DNA of 58,715 bases from Planctomycetota bacterium (GCA_021413865.1 JAIOPN010000020.1:1-58715); one strand, 5' to 3'. Shown: positions 1-8,705, counted from the stretch's first letter. Notes: generated by a model from the sequence alone, not told the origin. Program-made: numbers and translations.

Positions 1-75
1 GGTTCTGGCGGTGCGTGGAGGAAGGAGCGGATGAACCAGTTCCCATTCCTGATCTGTCAGTTCGTGTCGTCGCAT
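1..75 (-). CDS. IS5-type transposase, N-terminal fragment cut by window edge
   Basis: Read on the minus strand, the first 25 codons give a protein starting MRRHELTDQEWELVHPLLPP. This is the usual opening of IS5/IS4-superfamily transposases with the DUF4096 helix-turn-helix N-terminus. The start is the ATG at 75-73, and the rest, including the DDE catalytic domain, lies outside the window. It faces away from the toxin-antitoxin genes to its right. Whether the element is intact cannot be judged. The family call rests on the motif only. Confidence 0.7.
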   Translation of the reverse strand, partial: MRRHELTDQEWELVHPLLPPRTART

Positions 76-138
76 GAGGGCCGGCCTCCTTGCCGGCCTG
101 CTCAACATCGGCGATTCACAGAGTTTTCAGACAGAGCC
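1..138 (-). mobile_element. Left end of an IS5-type insertion sequence
   Basis: The transposase start lies about 45-60 bases from a sequence at 121-138 which, read on the minus strand, begins GGCTCTGTCTGAAAACTC. It has the look and position of an IS5/IS427-group terminal inverted repeat. A CTA/TAA at about 137-141 could belong to the target duplication. The other end is outside the window, so the repeat cannot be paired here. The span between transposase and putative end also holds a small hairpin (ggccggcctccttgccggcc). Confidence 0.45.
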
Positions 139-555
139 TAAGGCCCACCCGGCGAGTGAACTCTACATTGACGAGCAGTTCTACCACTCTCTGCGCTTCC
201 GCCACAGCTTCGACAAACACGCGCAGCCACACGCACCGTACACAGCCCCAATGTCTTCTGCGAAAGGCTCCTATTTCTACTTGGACTGTCATACAGTTCT
301 TTCAAACTTATGCGCACGCCCCGAAGTGGATGATTGACAAACTAAGCGCAAGGCAGGGGCGTCCAGGAGTAGGAGAAGAAATGGGGGAGAAGAAATGGGG
401 ACGGGAATTATTTATCTTCTCTGACGGTCAGCAGGAAACCCTGCCCCGGTGCGCCCACCGCTTCAGCGACGGAGCGGCCCTGAAGCCGATTGGCCGGCGG
501 CTGCCACGGTGAACCGAAGCGGCCAATCGGGCGTGTTCTTTATTTTGTGTTCAGG
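139..555. other. Gene-poor stretch between IS end and toxin-antitoxin operon
   Basis: No reading frame here has a credible family, start or codon pattern. The one recognisable item is the AT-rich motif at 393-418, annotated separately. The stretch is probably old insertion debris. Confidence 0.5.
393..418 (+). repeat. 26-bp motif shared with the RT gene upstream region
   Basis: The 26 bases at 393-418 (core aaatggggacgggaatta) match the reverse complement of 35258-35283, just upstream of the reverse transcriptase gene, at 23 of 26 positions. From memory, similar GGGGACGGGAATTA strings flank REP-associated transposase genes in many bacteria, so this may be a scar of such an element. That link is an inference. 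Confidence 0.5.
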
Positions 556-590
556 TTGACTTCCCCGATAGCCGAATACATAATGTATTC
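556..590 (+). promoter_or_regulatory. higBA promoter with palindromic operator
   Basis: A -35 box TTGACT (556-561) and a -10 box CATAAT (579-584) are separated by 17 bases. A perfect 17-base palindrome, GAATACAT-A-ATGTATTC (574-590), covers the -10 box. This fits autorepression by the HigA-type antitoxin or the HigBA complex, as known for this family. An AGGAAA Shine-Dalgarno-like site follows at 591-596, before the ATG at 602. Confidence 0.75.
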
Positions 591-601
591 AGGAAACCGG
601 C

Positions 602-922
602 ATGAGGGTTATCGCCAAGAAGATGCTGCGGGAATACTGGGCGAGGGTTCCCGCGACCAAGGCCCCGCTGGAGGATTGGCACCAGCGAACCGAAGCCGCC
701 GATTGGAAGGCGCCGCGAGATGTCATAGCGACCTTCGGCCGGGCGGACCCCATGCGGGTCAATGGAAGGAACGTGATCGTCTTCGACATCATCCAGAATC
801 GGTACCGGCTGATCACGACGGTGACTTACAGCGTCGCCGAACGCATGGGAGTGGTTTACACCCGCGAGGTGCTGACCCACAAGGAATACGACACGGACAA
901 ATGGAAGGACAGGATCCAATGA
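602..922 (+). CDS. higB: HigB-type toxin (mRNA interferase family)
   Basis: This 106-residue protein starts MRVIAKKMLREYW and contains the WK.P.D.....A(D)..RVNGRN.IVFDI..N.YRL order of the HigB/RelE-fold toxins that cleave mRNA in a ribosome-linked manner. The length is normal for the family. The stop codon overlaps the start of the next gene (ATGA at 919-922), and the toxin lies first, which is the usual HigBA order. An autoregulatory palindrome sits over its promoter. Base composition is lower in GC than the genes that follow, in keeping with a mobile toxin-antitoxin pair beside an insertion sequence. Function is inferred from family resemblance. Confidence 0.85.
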   Translation: MRVIAKKMLREYWARVPATKAPLEDWHQRTEAADWKAPRDVIATFGRADPMRVNGRNVIVFDIIQNRYRLITTVTYSVAERMGVVYTREVLTHKEYDTDKWKDRIQ

Positions 923-1347
923 GCCGCGCTAATACAAAGCTTGCGCCACAACCCGCGCCATCGACCTACAGGGAACTCATCGCCCGGTTCCCCCTCCGCC
1001 CGCTCCACGACGGCGTGGATTATGACAATGCCATCGAGATCGCCGAGTCATTGGTCGGGCTGGGCAATATGTCACAGGATCAGGCCGACTACCTCGATGT
1101 CCTGACCGACATCATTCAGAAGTATGAGGCCGTGCATCACGCCATCGGCTCGAAGGCAACGCCCCTTGGAACGCTGAAACGACTCTTGGAAGAGCAGGAC
1201 ATGAACGGATCGGACCTTGGCCGCTTGCTCGGCAGCCGGCCCCTCGGCGCGCTCATCCTTCGCGGCGAACGGCAGCTCAGCAAGACGCATATCCGTAAGC
1301 TGGCCGACCACTTCAAGGTCAGCACAGACCTGTTCATCGGCCGCTGA
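919..1347 (+). CDS. higA: HigA-type antitoxin, XRE/HTH domain protein
   Basis: A protein of 142 residues encoded directly after the toxin with a 4-base overlap (ATGA), so the two are translationally coupled. The N-terminal half (about residues 10-75) carries the acidic helical region with PLHDGVDYDNAIEIAESL. The C-terminal half has a helix-turn-helix (about 85-142: LEEQDMNGSDLGRLLGSR, then LSKTHIRKLADHFKVS), as in COG5499 HigA-like antitoxins. It should bind and neutralise HigB and bind the palindrome at 574-590. The match is to the HigA family at domain level. Confidence 0.85.
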   Translation: MSRANTKLAPQPAPSTYRELIARFPLRPLHDGVDYDNAIEIAESLVGLGNMSQDQADYLDVLTDIIQKYEAVHHAIGSKATPLGTLKRLLEEQDMNGSDLGRLLGSRPLGALILRGERQLSKTHIRKLADHFKVSTDLFIGR

Positions 1348-1431
1348 GGAGAGGAACCAGGGGGCGAAGAAAGTGCTTCGGCGAGGCGGTAGAGTGATGG
1401 AGCACCAACGGCCCTCCCGCGGCGGCTCCAC

Positions 1432-2454
1432 ATGCGGATCAGACTCAAAAAGGCGCTCCACCTGGCGCTGCTCGCACGGCTCGAGCAGGTGCTGTCGGCG
1501 GTAAGCAACCTCTGGCTGATGGTCTTCATCGCCCGCAGGCTCGACGCGGGCTCCGTCACCGGCGCGCACGGGGCCGCATGGTCGCTGCCGGTCATGCTGG
1601 GCCTGGGCGGCGTGGTGGCGGGCGGGTTGGCTATATATGGGCTGGCGTTGAACGACGCGCTGGACCGGCGGCACGACCGGCTGTTCCAGCCGCAGAGGCC
1701 GATCGCGGCGGGGACGATCGCGCCGACCACGGCCGTGGGGCTGGCGGTGCTCTGCCTGCTGGCGGCGGTGCTGGCGTCGCTGCTGATGGGGGTGGAGTCC
1801 GCGGTGATCTGCGTGGTGACGGCGATGGTGGTGCTCTTCTACAACACGACGGCCAAGTTCATCCCGGCGGCGGGCCTGATCGCGCTGGGGCTGGCGCGGG
1901 CGGGGAACATGTTCATCCCCGCGCCGGGCGTCTCGTTCGTCTGGCCTGTCTGGCTGACGATGACGCACGTGATGACCTGCGCGGTGATCGCCCACGTCCT
2001 GGAGGGCAAGCGGCCGCGGCTGCACCCGCGCGACTGGTCGTGGATGATCGGCGGCTGGGCGTTCTGGACGCTCGCCCTGGTGGGGCTGATGTCGGGGAAA
2101 CAGGGTGGCTCGCCGGGGCTGCTGCACGACCGGCCGGGGCTCTGGATCGGTCCGGCCTGCGCGGTGGTGGTGTTCGTGGGGCTGGCGTCGTGGCGGCTGC
2201 GGGGGCGGATGCGTCCGCTGCGGACACGCCGCGCGGCGGGGGCGGAGTTCATGCGGGTGGCGATGCTCTGGCTGATCGTTTACGACGCGGTGTGGCTGCT
2301 GAGCGCGGGGGTGTGGGTGCCGGGGATCGCGCTGCTGGCGATGTTCGCGGCGACGTCGGCGGGGCTGTACGTGCTGAGCGAGGCGCGGCGCTGGGCCGAG
2401 CCTTCGCCGGGGTACCACGTGGGCGTGACGAACCCCGTGACGCCGGGGGGCTGA
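1432..2454 (+). CDS. UbiA-family prenyltransferase
   Basis: A protein of 340 residues with about eight or nine hydrophobic segments. The first Asp-rich signature, NDALDRRHDRLFQPQRPIA (about residues 73-91), is the N-x-x-x-D-x-x-x-D prenyl-diphosphate/Mg site of UbiA enzymes. The second loop is less typical and runs through YNTTAKFIPAAG. UbiA enzymes transfer a prenyl group to an aromatic or other acceptor in the membrane (quinone, heme or lipid synthesis). The acceptor cannot be told from the sequence, and the neighbours give no quinone-pathway clue. The start ATG has no strong Shine-Dalgarno site. Confidence 0.8.
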   Translation: MRIRLKKALHLALLARLEQVLSAVSNLWLMVFIARRLDAGSVTGAHGAAWSLPVMLGLGGVVAGGLAIYGLALNDALDRRHDRLFQPQRPIAAGTIAPTTAVGLAVLCLLAAVLASLLMGVESAVICVVTAMVVLFYNTTAKFIPAAGLIALGLARAGNMFIPAPGVSFVWPVWLTMTHVMTCAVIAHVLEGKRPRLHPRDWSWMIGGWAFWTLALVGLMSGKQGGSPGLLHDRPGLWIGPACAVVVFVGLASWRLRGRMRPLRTRRAAGAEFMRVAMLWLIVYDAVWLLSAGVWVPGIALLAMFAATSAGLYVLSEARRWAEPSPGYHVGVTNPVTPGG

Positions 2455-2471
2455 CCGAAATCCAAAGACTA

Positions 2472-2582
2472 ACCACAGAGACACAGAGGAAGATGAGGGC
2501 AGAGGAGAAGCGTTTTTTATTTGAATTGAGAAATCCGTAGCCCTCTTCTCCTCCGATCTCATCTTCCTCTGTGCCTCTGTGT
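2472..2582. repeat. Long imperfect inverted repeat of the 'ACCACAGAGACACAGAG' type
   Basis: Arms of about 39 bases at 2472-2510 and 2544-2582 are nearly complementary: the left arm runs ccacagagacacagaggaag and onward, and the right arm mirrors it with only a few mismatches. The spacer is 33 bases. It lies between two plus-strand genes. From memory, this ACCACAGAGRCACAGAG type of palindrome is scattered in many planctomycete and other environmental genomes. It could act as a transcript-end hairpin or be a non-autonomous mobile repeat. Confidence 0.75.
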
Positions 2583-2692
2583 TCAATTCGTAAAAAGGAA
2601 GGCCCCCCACAATTCGAGATTGCCCAACCCCTTGGCCGATAAACGGGGGAACGGCCGGGGTGTTACTCCGCACTGAGAGGGATGGTGTCGGC

Positions 2693-3637
2693 ATGGGGTG
2701 GTTCCTCAGTTCATCAACGGGCAAGCCCAAGAAGAAGGTCCGCAAGAGCGCCAAGCCGGCGGTCAAGGGGTGGGACCCGCGCAAGACGCTGGCGGTGCTC
2801 GAGGTGTTGGCGACGGTGGCGGTGCTCGCGCTGCTGGGGCTGGGGTGGCGGCACGCCGAGCGGTACCTCATGAATTACGCCCACGAGAAGCGCCCGCTTC
2901 CGACGGGGACGGAGCAGGTGGAGCTTGCGGGGGCGCCGTATTGGATGAGCCCGATGCTGCAGCGCGACCTGCGCGTGGCGGTGGCGCGTGACCTGGGCAA
3001 TGACGCCATGCGGTCGGACGACCTGGGCTCGGCGGTGCGCACGCTGGCGGCCAGCCCGTGGGTCGAGGGCGTGGAGCGCATCCGGCGGATGCCCGGGGGC
3101 AAGATCGTCGTGAACGCGAAATACCGCGAGCCGATCGCGTTCGTCGAGGAGGCCGACGGGATGCGCCTCGTGGATGAAAAGTCGGTGCGTCTGCCGGGGC
3201 TTTACAGCCAGGCGGAGGCGCAGAAGATCGGGCTGCCGATCATCACGGGCGTGAAGTCCTCGCCGCCGGGCGAGGGGGCGGCGTGGAAGGGTGAGGAGCT
3301 TTCGTCGGGCCTGGCGCTGGTGAAGATGCTGCGCGGCCAGCCCTACCTGTCACAGGTGACCGCGTTCGACGTCAGCGAGCGCGACGCGCGCAACCGCGTC
3401 CGTTTGATGCTCAAGACGCGTCAGGGCCTGGTGCGATGGGGCCTGCCCCCGGGCCAGGAGGCGACGATCGAGCCGACCGCGGCGGTGAAGATGGCGTGGC
3501 TGGGCCGCATCTACCGGGACAAGGGTCAGATCGACGCGGGCGGCCAGATCGTCGATGTTTACGGTGCCGCGGCGTTCATCCATCAACCCGACCGTGAAGA
3601 CCCCGGCCTGACCGTGGGCTACAGTGTCGATCAGTGA
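2693..3637 (+). CDS. ftsQ: FtsQ/DivIB-like cell division protein
   Basis: A protein of 314 residues. A short lysine-rich cytoplasmic tail (GKPKKKVRKSAKPAVKG) is followed by one membrane segment (about residues 34-55), then a POTRA-like region with LAASPWVEGVERIRRMPGGKIVV at about residues 110-135, then a beta-rich C-terminal domain. This order is the FtsQ/DivIB layout of the divisome. The ATG at 2693, with GAGAGG upstream, fits better than the GTG at 2660. Planctomycetes generally lack FtsZ but keep some dcw genes, so an FtsQ-like protein here would be one of those. No other division gene is adjacent. Confidence 0.65.
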   Translation: MGWFLSSSTGKPKKKVRKSAKPAVKGWDPRKTLAVLEVLATVAVLALLGLGWRHAERYLMNYAHEKRPLPTGTEQVELAGAPYWMSPMLQRDLRVAVARDLGNDAMRSDDLGSAVRTLAASPWVEGVERIRRMPGGKIVVNAKYREPIAFVEEADGMRLVDEKSVRLPGLYSQAEAQKIGLPIITGVKSSPPGEGAAWKGEELSSGLALVKMLRGQPYLSQVTAFDVSERDARNRVRLMLKTRQGLVRWGLPPGQEATIEPTAAVKMAWLGRIYRDKGQIDAGGQIVDVYGAAAFIHQPDREDPGLTVGYSVDQ

Positions 3638-4452
3638 GCGAACACGAAAACACGCCGGCCCCGCCCCCGCCCGACATGCCGCAGCCCGACGCGCCGCCTG
3701 TCACGCCGCACCCCCCCGCCCCGCCGCCGCTCAACGCCCCACGATCCAGACGGTTGACGCACAGCGACATGGAGTTGCGCGACAACGCCACGCGCGGGCT
3801 CGTGCTGGCGTGGTGCCTCTGGCTGCTGGGCTGCTGGGGCGTGACGCTGGGCATGAGTTCGATGATCCCGCCGTCGCGCTGGATGATCGTGTCGTGCCTG
3901 ATCGGCATGATGGCGCTCTGGCCGGTGTTCCGGTTGAGCCAGGACCTGACGGTGCGCGACCCGCGGCGCGGCGTGACGGGCATGACGCTCTCCATGGTCT
4001 GGACGGATTGGGTCTGCCTCGTGCTGGTGTTCCAGGCGGTGGTCTGGCCCCTGCGGCTCATGTCGGGGTGGACGCTGGCGCAGACGGCGTGGCTGGACGG
4101 CCAGGTGCTGGCGTGGAGCCTGCTGACCGGCGCGGTCGTGGCGATCGGCTGCGGCGGGCGCAACGCCGTCTCGCGCGGGGCGGCGATGCTGGCGTGCGTG
4201 CTCCTGCTGCTGGGCGAGCCTTTGCTGTTGGCGCTGCTGTCGGTGGCGGGTATACAAATCAACGGCCACCACTGGGCGCTGCAACTGACGCCGATCCAAT
4301 CGGTCTGGCAGATGAGCGGCGCGGCGACGGACTGGCGGGCGGTGGATTGGGGGCCGAACGTGGTGGCGGTGGCGCTGGCTGCGGTGGCGGCGTGGATCGG
4401 TGCGTGGCTGTGGCGGCGGGCGGCGCTTGGAATGCCGGGCCGGGGTGAATAA
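3634..4452 (+). CDS. Multi-pass membrane protein, unknown function
   Basis: A protein of 272 residues beginning at a GTG that overlaps the stop of the FtsQ-like gene (GTGA), so the two are likely one operon. The first 40 residues are a proline-rich cytoplasmic or disordered tail. About six hydrophobic segments follow from residue 56 to the end, with charged loops such as RDPRRGV. I do not recognise the family. The coupling to ftsQ suggests an envelope role, but that is only context. Confidence 0.75.
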   Translation: MSEHENTPAPPPPDMPQPDAPPVTPHPPAPPPLNAPRSRRLTHSDMELRDNATRGLVLAWCLWLLGCWGVTLGMSSMIPPSRWMIVSCLIGMMALWPVFRLSQDLTVRDPRRGVTGMTLSMVWTDWVCLVLVFQAVVWPLRLMSGWTLAQTAWLDGQVLAWSLLTGAVVAIGCGGRNAVSRGAAMLACVLLLLGEPLLLALLSVAGIQINGHHWALQLTPIQSVWQMSGAATDWRAVDWGPNVVAVALAAVAAWIGAWLWRRAALGMPGRGE

Positions 4453-4524
4453 GCTAGGGGTTGCCCGGGAGCGGGAACGGCGTGAAGGCCGGGATCAGGG
4501 CCTCTCAGAAGGAGCGAGTCAGCG

Positions 4525-4992
4525 ATGGAGTTCATCACGCCAGCGGAAAAAGTGAAGCTCGAGGAGCGCCTGGAGGAACTCAAGGCCAACCGCCCCGTGC
4601 TGTCCAAACGGATCGCAGAGGCCAGGGCGCTGGGCGACCTGAAGGAGAACGCCGACTACCACGCCGCGCGCGAGGACCAGGGGATGAACGAGGCGGAGAT
4701 CCGCCGCCTGGAGGAGCGCCTGCGGACGGCGAGCGTCGCGGACACCTCCACCGTCCCGGACGACATGGTGTTCCTGGGCGCGATCGTGAAGCTCCGCGAC
4801 ACCGCCAACGACTCGGAGGACCTCTACAAGCTCGTCGGCGAGGCGAGCGGGAAGTTCGACTCCGACGAGATCGAGGTGACGGTCTCCAGCCCGATGGGCG
4901 AGGCGTTGATGAAGGCCCGCGTGGGCGACGTGGTGAAGGTCGATCTGCCGCGCGGCACCAAGCGGTTTGAAGTCATCATGATCGTGTCCTGA
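4525..4992 (+). CDS. greA: Transcription elongation factor GreA
   Basis: A protein of 155 residues, the normal GreA length. The N-terminal coiled coil (about 1-75) has the conserved tip ALGDLKENADYHAAREDQG, whose two acidic residues reach the RNA polymerase active site to stimulate cleavage of backtracked RNA. The C-terminal FKBP-like domain (about 80-155) includes SPMGEALMKARVGDVV. The start ATG follows an aGGAGcgag stretch. Very firm family match. Confidence 0.96.
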   Translation: MEFITPAEKVKLEERLEELKANRPVLSKRIAEARALGDLKENADYHAAREDQGMNEAEIRRLEERLRTASVADTSTVPDDMVFLGAIVKLRDTANDSEDLYKLVGEASGKFDSDEIEVTVSSPMGEALMKARVGDVVKVDLPRGTKRFEVIMIVS

Positions 4993-5104
4993 ACGCGCGA
5001 CGACGGGGCCGTGCGGCATCTCTAATGGGACGGAACAGCGGAGGCGGGCGGGCGAGGCGGGACGTTCCCCTGTGCGCTATAGTGAAACACGGGGGATATC
5101 CGAC

Positions 5105-6826
5105 ATGATGAACGTGCGTCGAACCATCCTGAGGCTGTTGATGACCGCCGCCGCCGTGGCTTGGGCCGGCGACGGCAAGGCCCTGTACGCCCAGAACGCG
5201 ATGGGCGACGGCCGTGTGCTGGACCGCAACCTCCAGGTCGGCTCCGGAGGCGTCAATCCGCAGGCCGCCCCGCGCACACCCAGCATCGGCAACAGCATCG
5301 TCACGGGCAACGTGTCGGGCCTGGGCTACTTCCACGGCAACGCGGGCTACCGCGCCCCGGGCGAGCTCCAAGTTAACCTGCCCAGCCAATCGCTCTTCCG
5401 TTTTCAGGCGCAGAGCATCAACCCGGGGCAGGTTGCGGGCGTGAGCTGGCGCCCCGCCGGGGGCGGCCCCGCGGTTCTATATCGCGGCTACGCCACCCCC
5501 ATGGGGCCGGCTTATCAACAGGGCAGCGGCACACGCATCGTCATCCCCACCTCCGGCGTGCAGGTCAGCGTCCCCCGACCCGAGGCTCCAGGATTCGAGA
5601 CGCCCAACCCCGATCGGACCATCGGCGTCTCCGTCCAGCCGGACGGGCGCATGCTCGAACTCCGCTCGTCACCACTCATGGGGCTGCATGTCGAGAGGCG
5701 AGACACCACCACCGCGGCGGCCCAGGGGCCGTCCACCAACCGTATCGAACCCGTCCGGATCGGCACGGCACGCGGCACGAGCGACCTCTACCGTGTCACG
5801 CCCCCCACAGCCGGCCTGCTCGACTCGGGGCTGGCCCGTCCCGCCGCGGTGGCTCCGCAATCGGCCTCGGGCCCGATGCTCAGCCTCGACGAGCGCGTCA
5901 AGCAGTTGCAGGCCGCGGTATTCAACCCCCAGGGCTCCACCACCGCCACGCCCGGCGACGACGTGTACCTCGACATGCTCAACAAGATGCGCGAGGCGCG
6001 CGACGCGGCCTCGGGCCGGTTCCGCGCCAAGACGCCGCCGACTGTCCCCGGCACGAAGTCGGCCCAGGTCGTGCCGCCGCCGCCAACCGAAGCCGCGGGG
6101 GCGACGCAACTCATGTCCCCCGAGGAGCAGGCCCGCGCCGACACCGAGGCCCGCCGCGCGGCATACGGCCTCAAGCCCGAAGGTGCGGAGGAAACACCCG
6201 AGGAAAAGGCGGCAAGAGAAAAAATGCAAGGCATCATCGAGCGCGGCGACCAGGAACTCCTGGCGATCTCCGACCTGCTCGACGAGTTCAAGAAGCGCAT
6301 GCCGCCCCTGCCTTCGCTCGCCAGCAAGCGCGACGACCGCGTCAGCGTCCTGATGCGCCAGGCGGAGAAGATGATCACCGAGGCGAAATACCTCGACGCC
6401 GAGCAGGCCTACCGCGCGGTGCTGGGCTGGACGCCCAACCACCCACTGGCGCGGGTCGGCCTGGTGCACGCCCAGATCGGCGCGGGCATGCTCCGCTCGG
6501 CAGACCTGAACCTGCGGGCACTGCTCAACGACAACCCGATGCTCATCGCCGTCAGATACGACCGGAAGCTCCTGCCCACCGAGGAGCGGCTCCGCTGGGT
6601 GCGGACCCAGATCGACGACATGATGGCCGGCAGGGACGAGCAACGCCCGGCCATCCTCCTGGCATACCTGGGCTATCAGTCCCGCGAGCCCAACCTGACC
6701 CGCTACGCCCTCGACATCGCACAGGCGGCCAGCCCGCGCGATCCGCTCATCACCCTCCTGCGACGTCTCTGGTTGAACTCCGACGACAGCGGCGCACCGG
6801 ACCCCATCCTCGAGCCACGCAAGTGA
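5105..6826 (+). CDS. Secreted TPR-containing protein, planctomycete type
   Basis: A protein of 573 residues starting MMNVRRTILRLLMTAAAVAW, a signal peptide with likely cleavage near ALYAQ. The central part is low-complexity, rich in Gly, Pro and Ser, with no recognised domain. A charged helical stretch (about 360-430) leads into a C-terminal TPR-like region with YLDAEQAYRAVLGWTPNHPL and following helices. The start at the ATG pair places the signal peptide at the N-terminus; an in-frame GTG upstream at 5072 would bury it. A TATAGT -10-like box lies at 5078-5083. Role unknown; a periplasmic scaffold is plausible. Confidence 0.7.
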   Translation: MMNVRRTILRLLMTAAAVAWAGDGKALYAQNAMGDGRVLDRNLQVGSGGVNPQAAPRTPSIGNSIVTGNVSGLGYFHGNAGYRAPGELQVNLPSQSLFRFQAQSINPGQVAGVSWRPAGGGPAVLYRGYATPMGPAYQQGSGTRIVIPTSGVQVSVPRPEAPGFETPNPDRTIGVSVQPDGRMLELRSSPLMGLHVERRDTTTAAAQGPSTNRIEPVRIGTARGTSDLYRVTPPTAGLLDSGLARPAAVAPQSASGPMLSLDERVKQLQAAVFNPQGSTTATPGDDVYLDMLNKMREARDAASGRFRAKTPPTVPGTKSAQVVPPPPTEAAGATQLMSPEEQARADTEARRAAYGLKPEGAEETPEEKAAREKMQGIIERGDQELLAISDLLDEFKKRMPPLPSLASKRDDRVSVLMRQAEKMITEAKYLDAEQAYRAVLGWTPNHPLARVGLVHAQIGAGMLRSADLNLRALLNDNPMLIAVRYDRKLLPTEERLRWVRTQIDDMMAGRDEQRPAILLAYLGYQSREPNLTRYALDIAQAASPRDPLITLLRRLWLNSDDSGAPDPILEPRK

Positions 6827-8661
6827 CCCCACCGCCGCAGCCCCCAATCACCCCACTCCCCGCTCAGGCGCCCGCCCCGGGGACGGCAGCAGGACCCGCG
6901 CCGACCGCTCCTGCTGCGCCGGCAACACCGCCCGCCCCGATCGCTTCACCGCCCTCGCTCACCGACTTCCTCGACCTGCCCACTCTGCAGGAGTTGCAGG
7001 ACAACTTCGCCGTCCTCGCACACCTCAAGACCGTCATCCGCGACGCCCAGGGCAACCCGCTGACCGCGCCGACGGACACGACCGGCCGATCACGCAGCGA
7101 CGCACTGCTCGAAGAACTCATCGGCCCGGACGACGCCGGCGAACAGCTCCACGCCCCCATCATCGTCGAGGGCCGTGAGCTGGGCTCCGTCAGCATCGAG
7201 TCCGCCGAAAGACCCGAGCACGAGCCCGACCGCGACCGGCTCATCGAGCTGTGCGAACGCCTGGGCGTGCCGCACGACCAGGTCCCCGCGCTGCTCTACG
7301 CCGCCGAGCGCGCCTTCGCCCCGCGCCGCGGCGCGGCCGTGCAGGTGCTCTTCCTGCTCGCCAATCACCTGGCGCGGCTCTGCTACCAGGAGTTCCAGCT
7401 CCGCGAGCGCGTGAACGAGCTGGCGGTGCTCAACCGCATCTCGACGTTGCTGACCGGCCACCGCGACCTGCAGCAACTGCTCGACACCGCGGCCCGCTCC
7501 TGCGCCGAGGCCATGGGCCTCAAGGCCGCCGCCATCCGGCTGCTCGACGATTCCGGGCAGGAGTTGGTCATCAAGGCGGTGCACGGCCTGTCGGCGGCCT
7601 ACCTCAACAAGGGCCCGATCCTGCTCGACAACAGCCAAGTCGCCAAAACCGCGTTCTCCGGCCAGGTGGTGTACGTCGAGGACATGCTGACCGACCCGCG
7701 CGTGATCTACCCCGAGGACGCCGAACGCGAGGGGCTCTCCTCCTTCCTGGTCGCACCGATGATCTACCGGGGCCGGCCGATCGGCATCATCCAGGTTTAC
7801 TCCGCCGAGCGCCGAAAGTTCAGCACCTACGACGTCAACCTGCTGCAATCGATCGCGCAGCTCACCGGCACCGCGATCGAGACCGCCCGGCTGGACGCCC
7901 AGCGCAAGGAGGCCGTCAACGTCCAGCGCCAGCTCCGCCTGGCCGCCGACGTGCAGCAGCGGATGCTCCCGGCGTCGATGCCCGAGGTCCCGCCGTTCGA
8001 CATCGCGGCGCGGTACGTCCCCTCCTTCGACCTGGGCGGCGACTTCTACGACTTCATCCAGCTCGACAGCCACCTGGGCATCGCCGTCGCCGACGTGGTG
8101 GGCAAGGGCGTCGCCGCCAGCCTGCTCATGGCCTCCGTCCGCGCCAGCCTCCGCGCCTATGCCCAGGACGTGTACGACATCGACGAGGTCCTCAGCCGCG
8201 TCAACGCCGCCCTCTGTCGCGACACGCTCTCCAGCGAGTTCGTCACGCTCTTCTACGGCGTGCTCGACCCCAGCACCCTCCGACTCACATACTGCAACGC
8301 CGGCCACGAGCCCCCGCTGCTCCTCCGCAAGGGTGAGGTCATCAAGCTCGACGTCGGCGGCACCGTCGTCGGCATCGACCCGGACCACCACTACGACAAG
8401 GGGCTCATCGATCTGCTGCCCGGCGACACGCTGCTGATCTACACCGACGGCCTGTGCGACGCCCAGGACTTCAACAACCGCCGTTTCGGCCGCGAGCGCG
8501 TCCGCCAATCCCTCGTCGAGGCCGCCAAGCTCTCCGCCGGCGACGCCCTCAACCACATCCTCTGGCAGATGCGCCGCTTCGTCGGGCTCAACAAGCGCAT
8601 GGACGACCTGACCATGGTCGTCATCAAGGTCAAGCCCGCCGGCAAGCCCCGCAAGGCCTGA
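6823..8661 (+). CDS. GAF-domain PP2C/SpoIIE-type serine phosphatase
   Basis: A protein of 612 residues from a GTG that overlaps the previous stop (GTGA). A proline/alanine-rich linker (1-45) is followed by a PocR-like ligand-sensing region (about 47-185), a GAF domain (about 200-360) and a C-terminal RsbU/SpoIIE phosphatase domain (about 390-605). The phosphatase metal-binding motifs are all visible: FDLGGDFYDF, VADVVGKGVAASLLMAS and YTDGLCDAQD. Such proteins dephosphorylate anti-sigma-factor antagonists in partner-switching pathways. No kinase or antagonist gene is adjacent, so the target is unknown. Confidence 0.88.
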   Translation: MTPPPQPPITPLPAQAPAPGTAAGPAPTAPAAPATPPAPIASPPSLTDFLDLPTLQELQDNFAVLAHLKTVIRDAQGNPLTAPTDTTGRSRSDALLEELIGPDDAGEQLHAPIIVEGRELGSVSIESAERPEHEPDRDRLIELCERLGVPHDQVPALLYAAERAFAPRRGAAVQVLFLLANHLARLCYQEFQLRERVNELAVLNRISTLLTGHRDLQQLLDTAARSCAEAMGLKAAAIRLLDDSGQELVIKAVHGLSAAYLNKGPILLDNSQVAKTAFSGQVVYVEDMLTDPRVIYPEDAEREGLSSFLVAPMIYRGRPIGIIQVYSAERRKFSTYDVNLLQSIAQLTGTAIETARLDAQRKEAVNVQRQLRLAADVQQRMLPASMPEVPPFDIAARYVPSFDLGGDFYDFIQLDSHLGIAVADVVGKGVAASLLMASVRASLRAYAQDVYDIDEVLSRVNAALCRDTLSSEFVTLFYGVLDPSTLRLTYCNAGHEPPLLLRKGEVIKLDVGGTVVGIDPDHHYDKGLIDLLPGDTLLIYTDGLCDAQDFNNRRFGRERVRQSLVEAAKLSAGDALNHILWQMRRFVGLNKRMDDLTMVVIKVKPAGKPRKA

Positions 8662-8705
8662 CCCCCCGGATCAATTCGCCCGTGTAAACTGACCTCCCCT
8701 CTTCC

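Noticed and set aside
74-512. Small open frames near the IS end (87 and 140 codons)
   Set aside because: They overlap each other and cross the presumed IS terminal repeat; no family and no good start.
1072-2871. Long minus-strand open frame of 599 codons opposite the UbiA gene
   Set aside because: It is antisense to well-supported genes, has Arg/Pro/His-rich low-complexity content, and crosses several gene boundaries. It is an effect of high GC in codon position 3.
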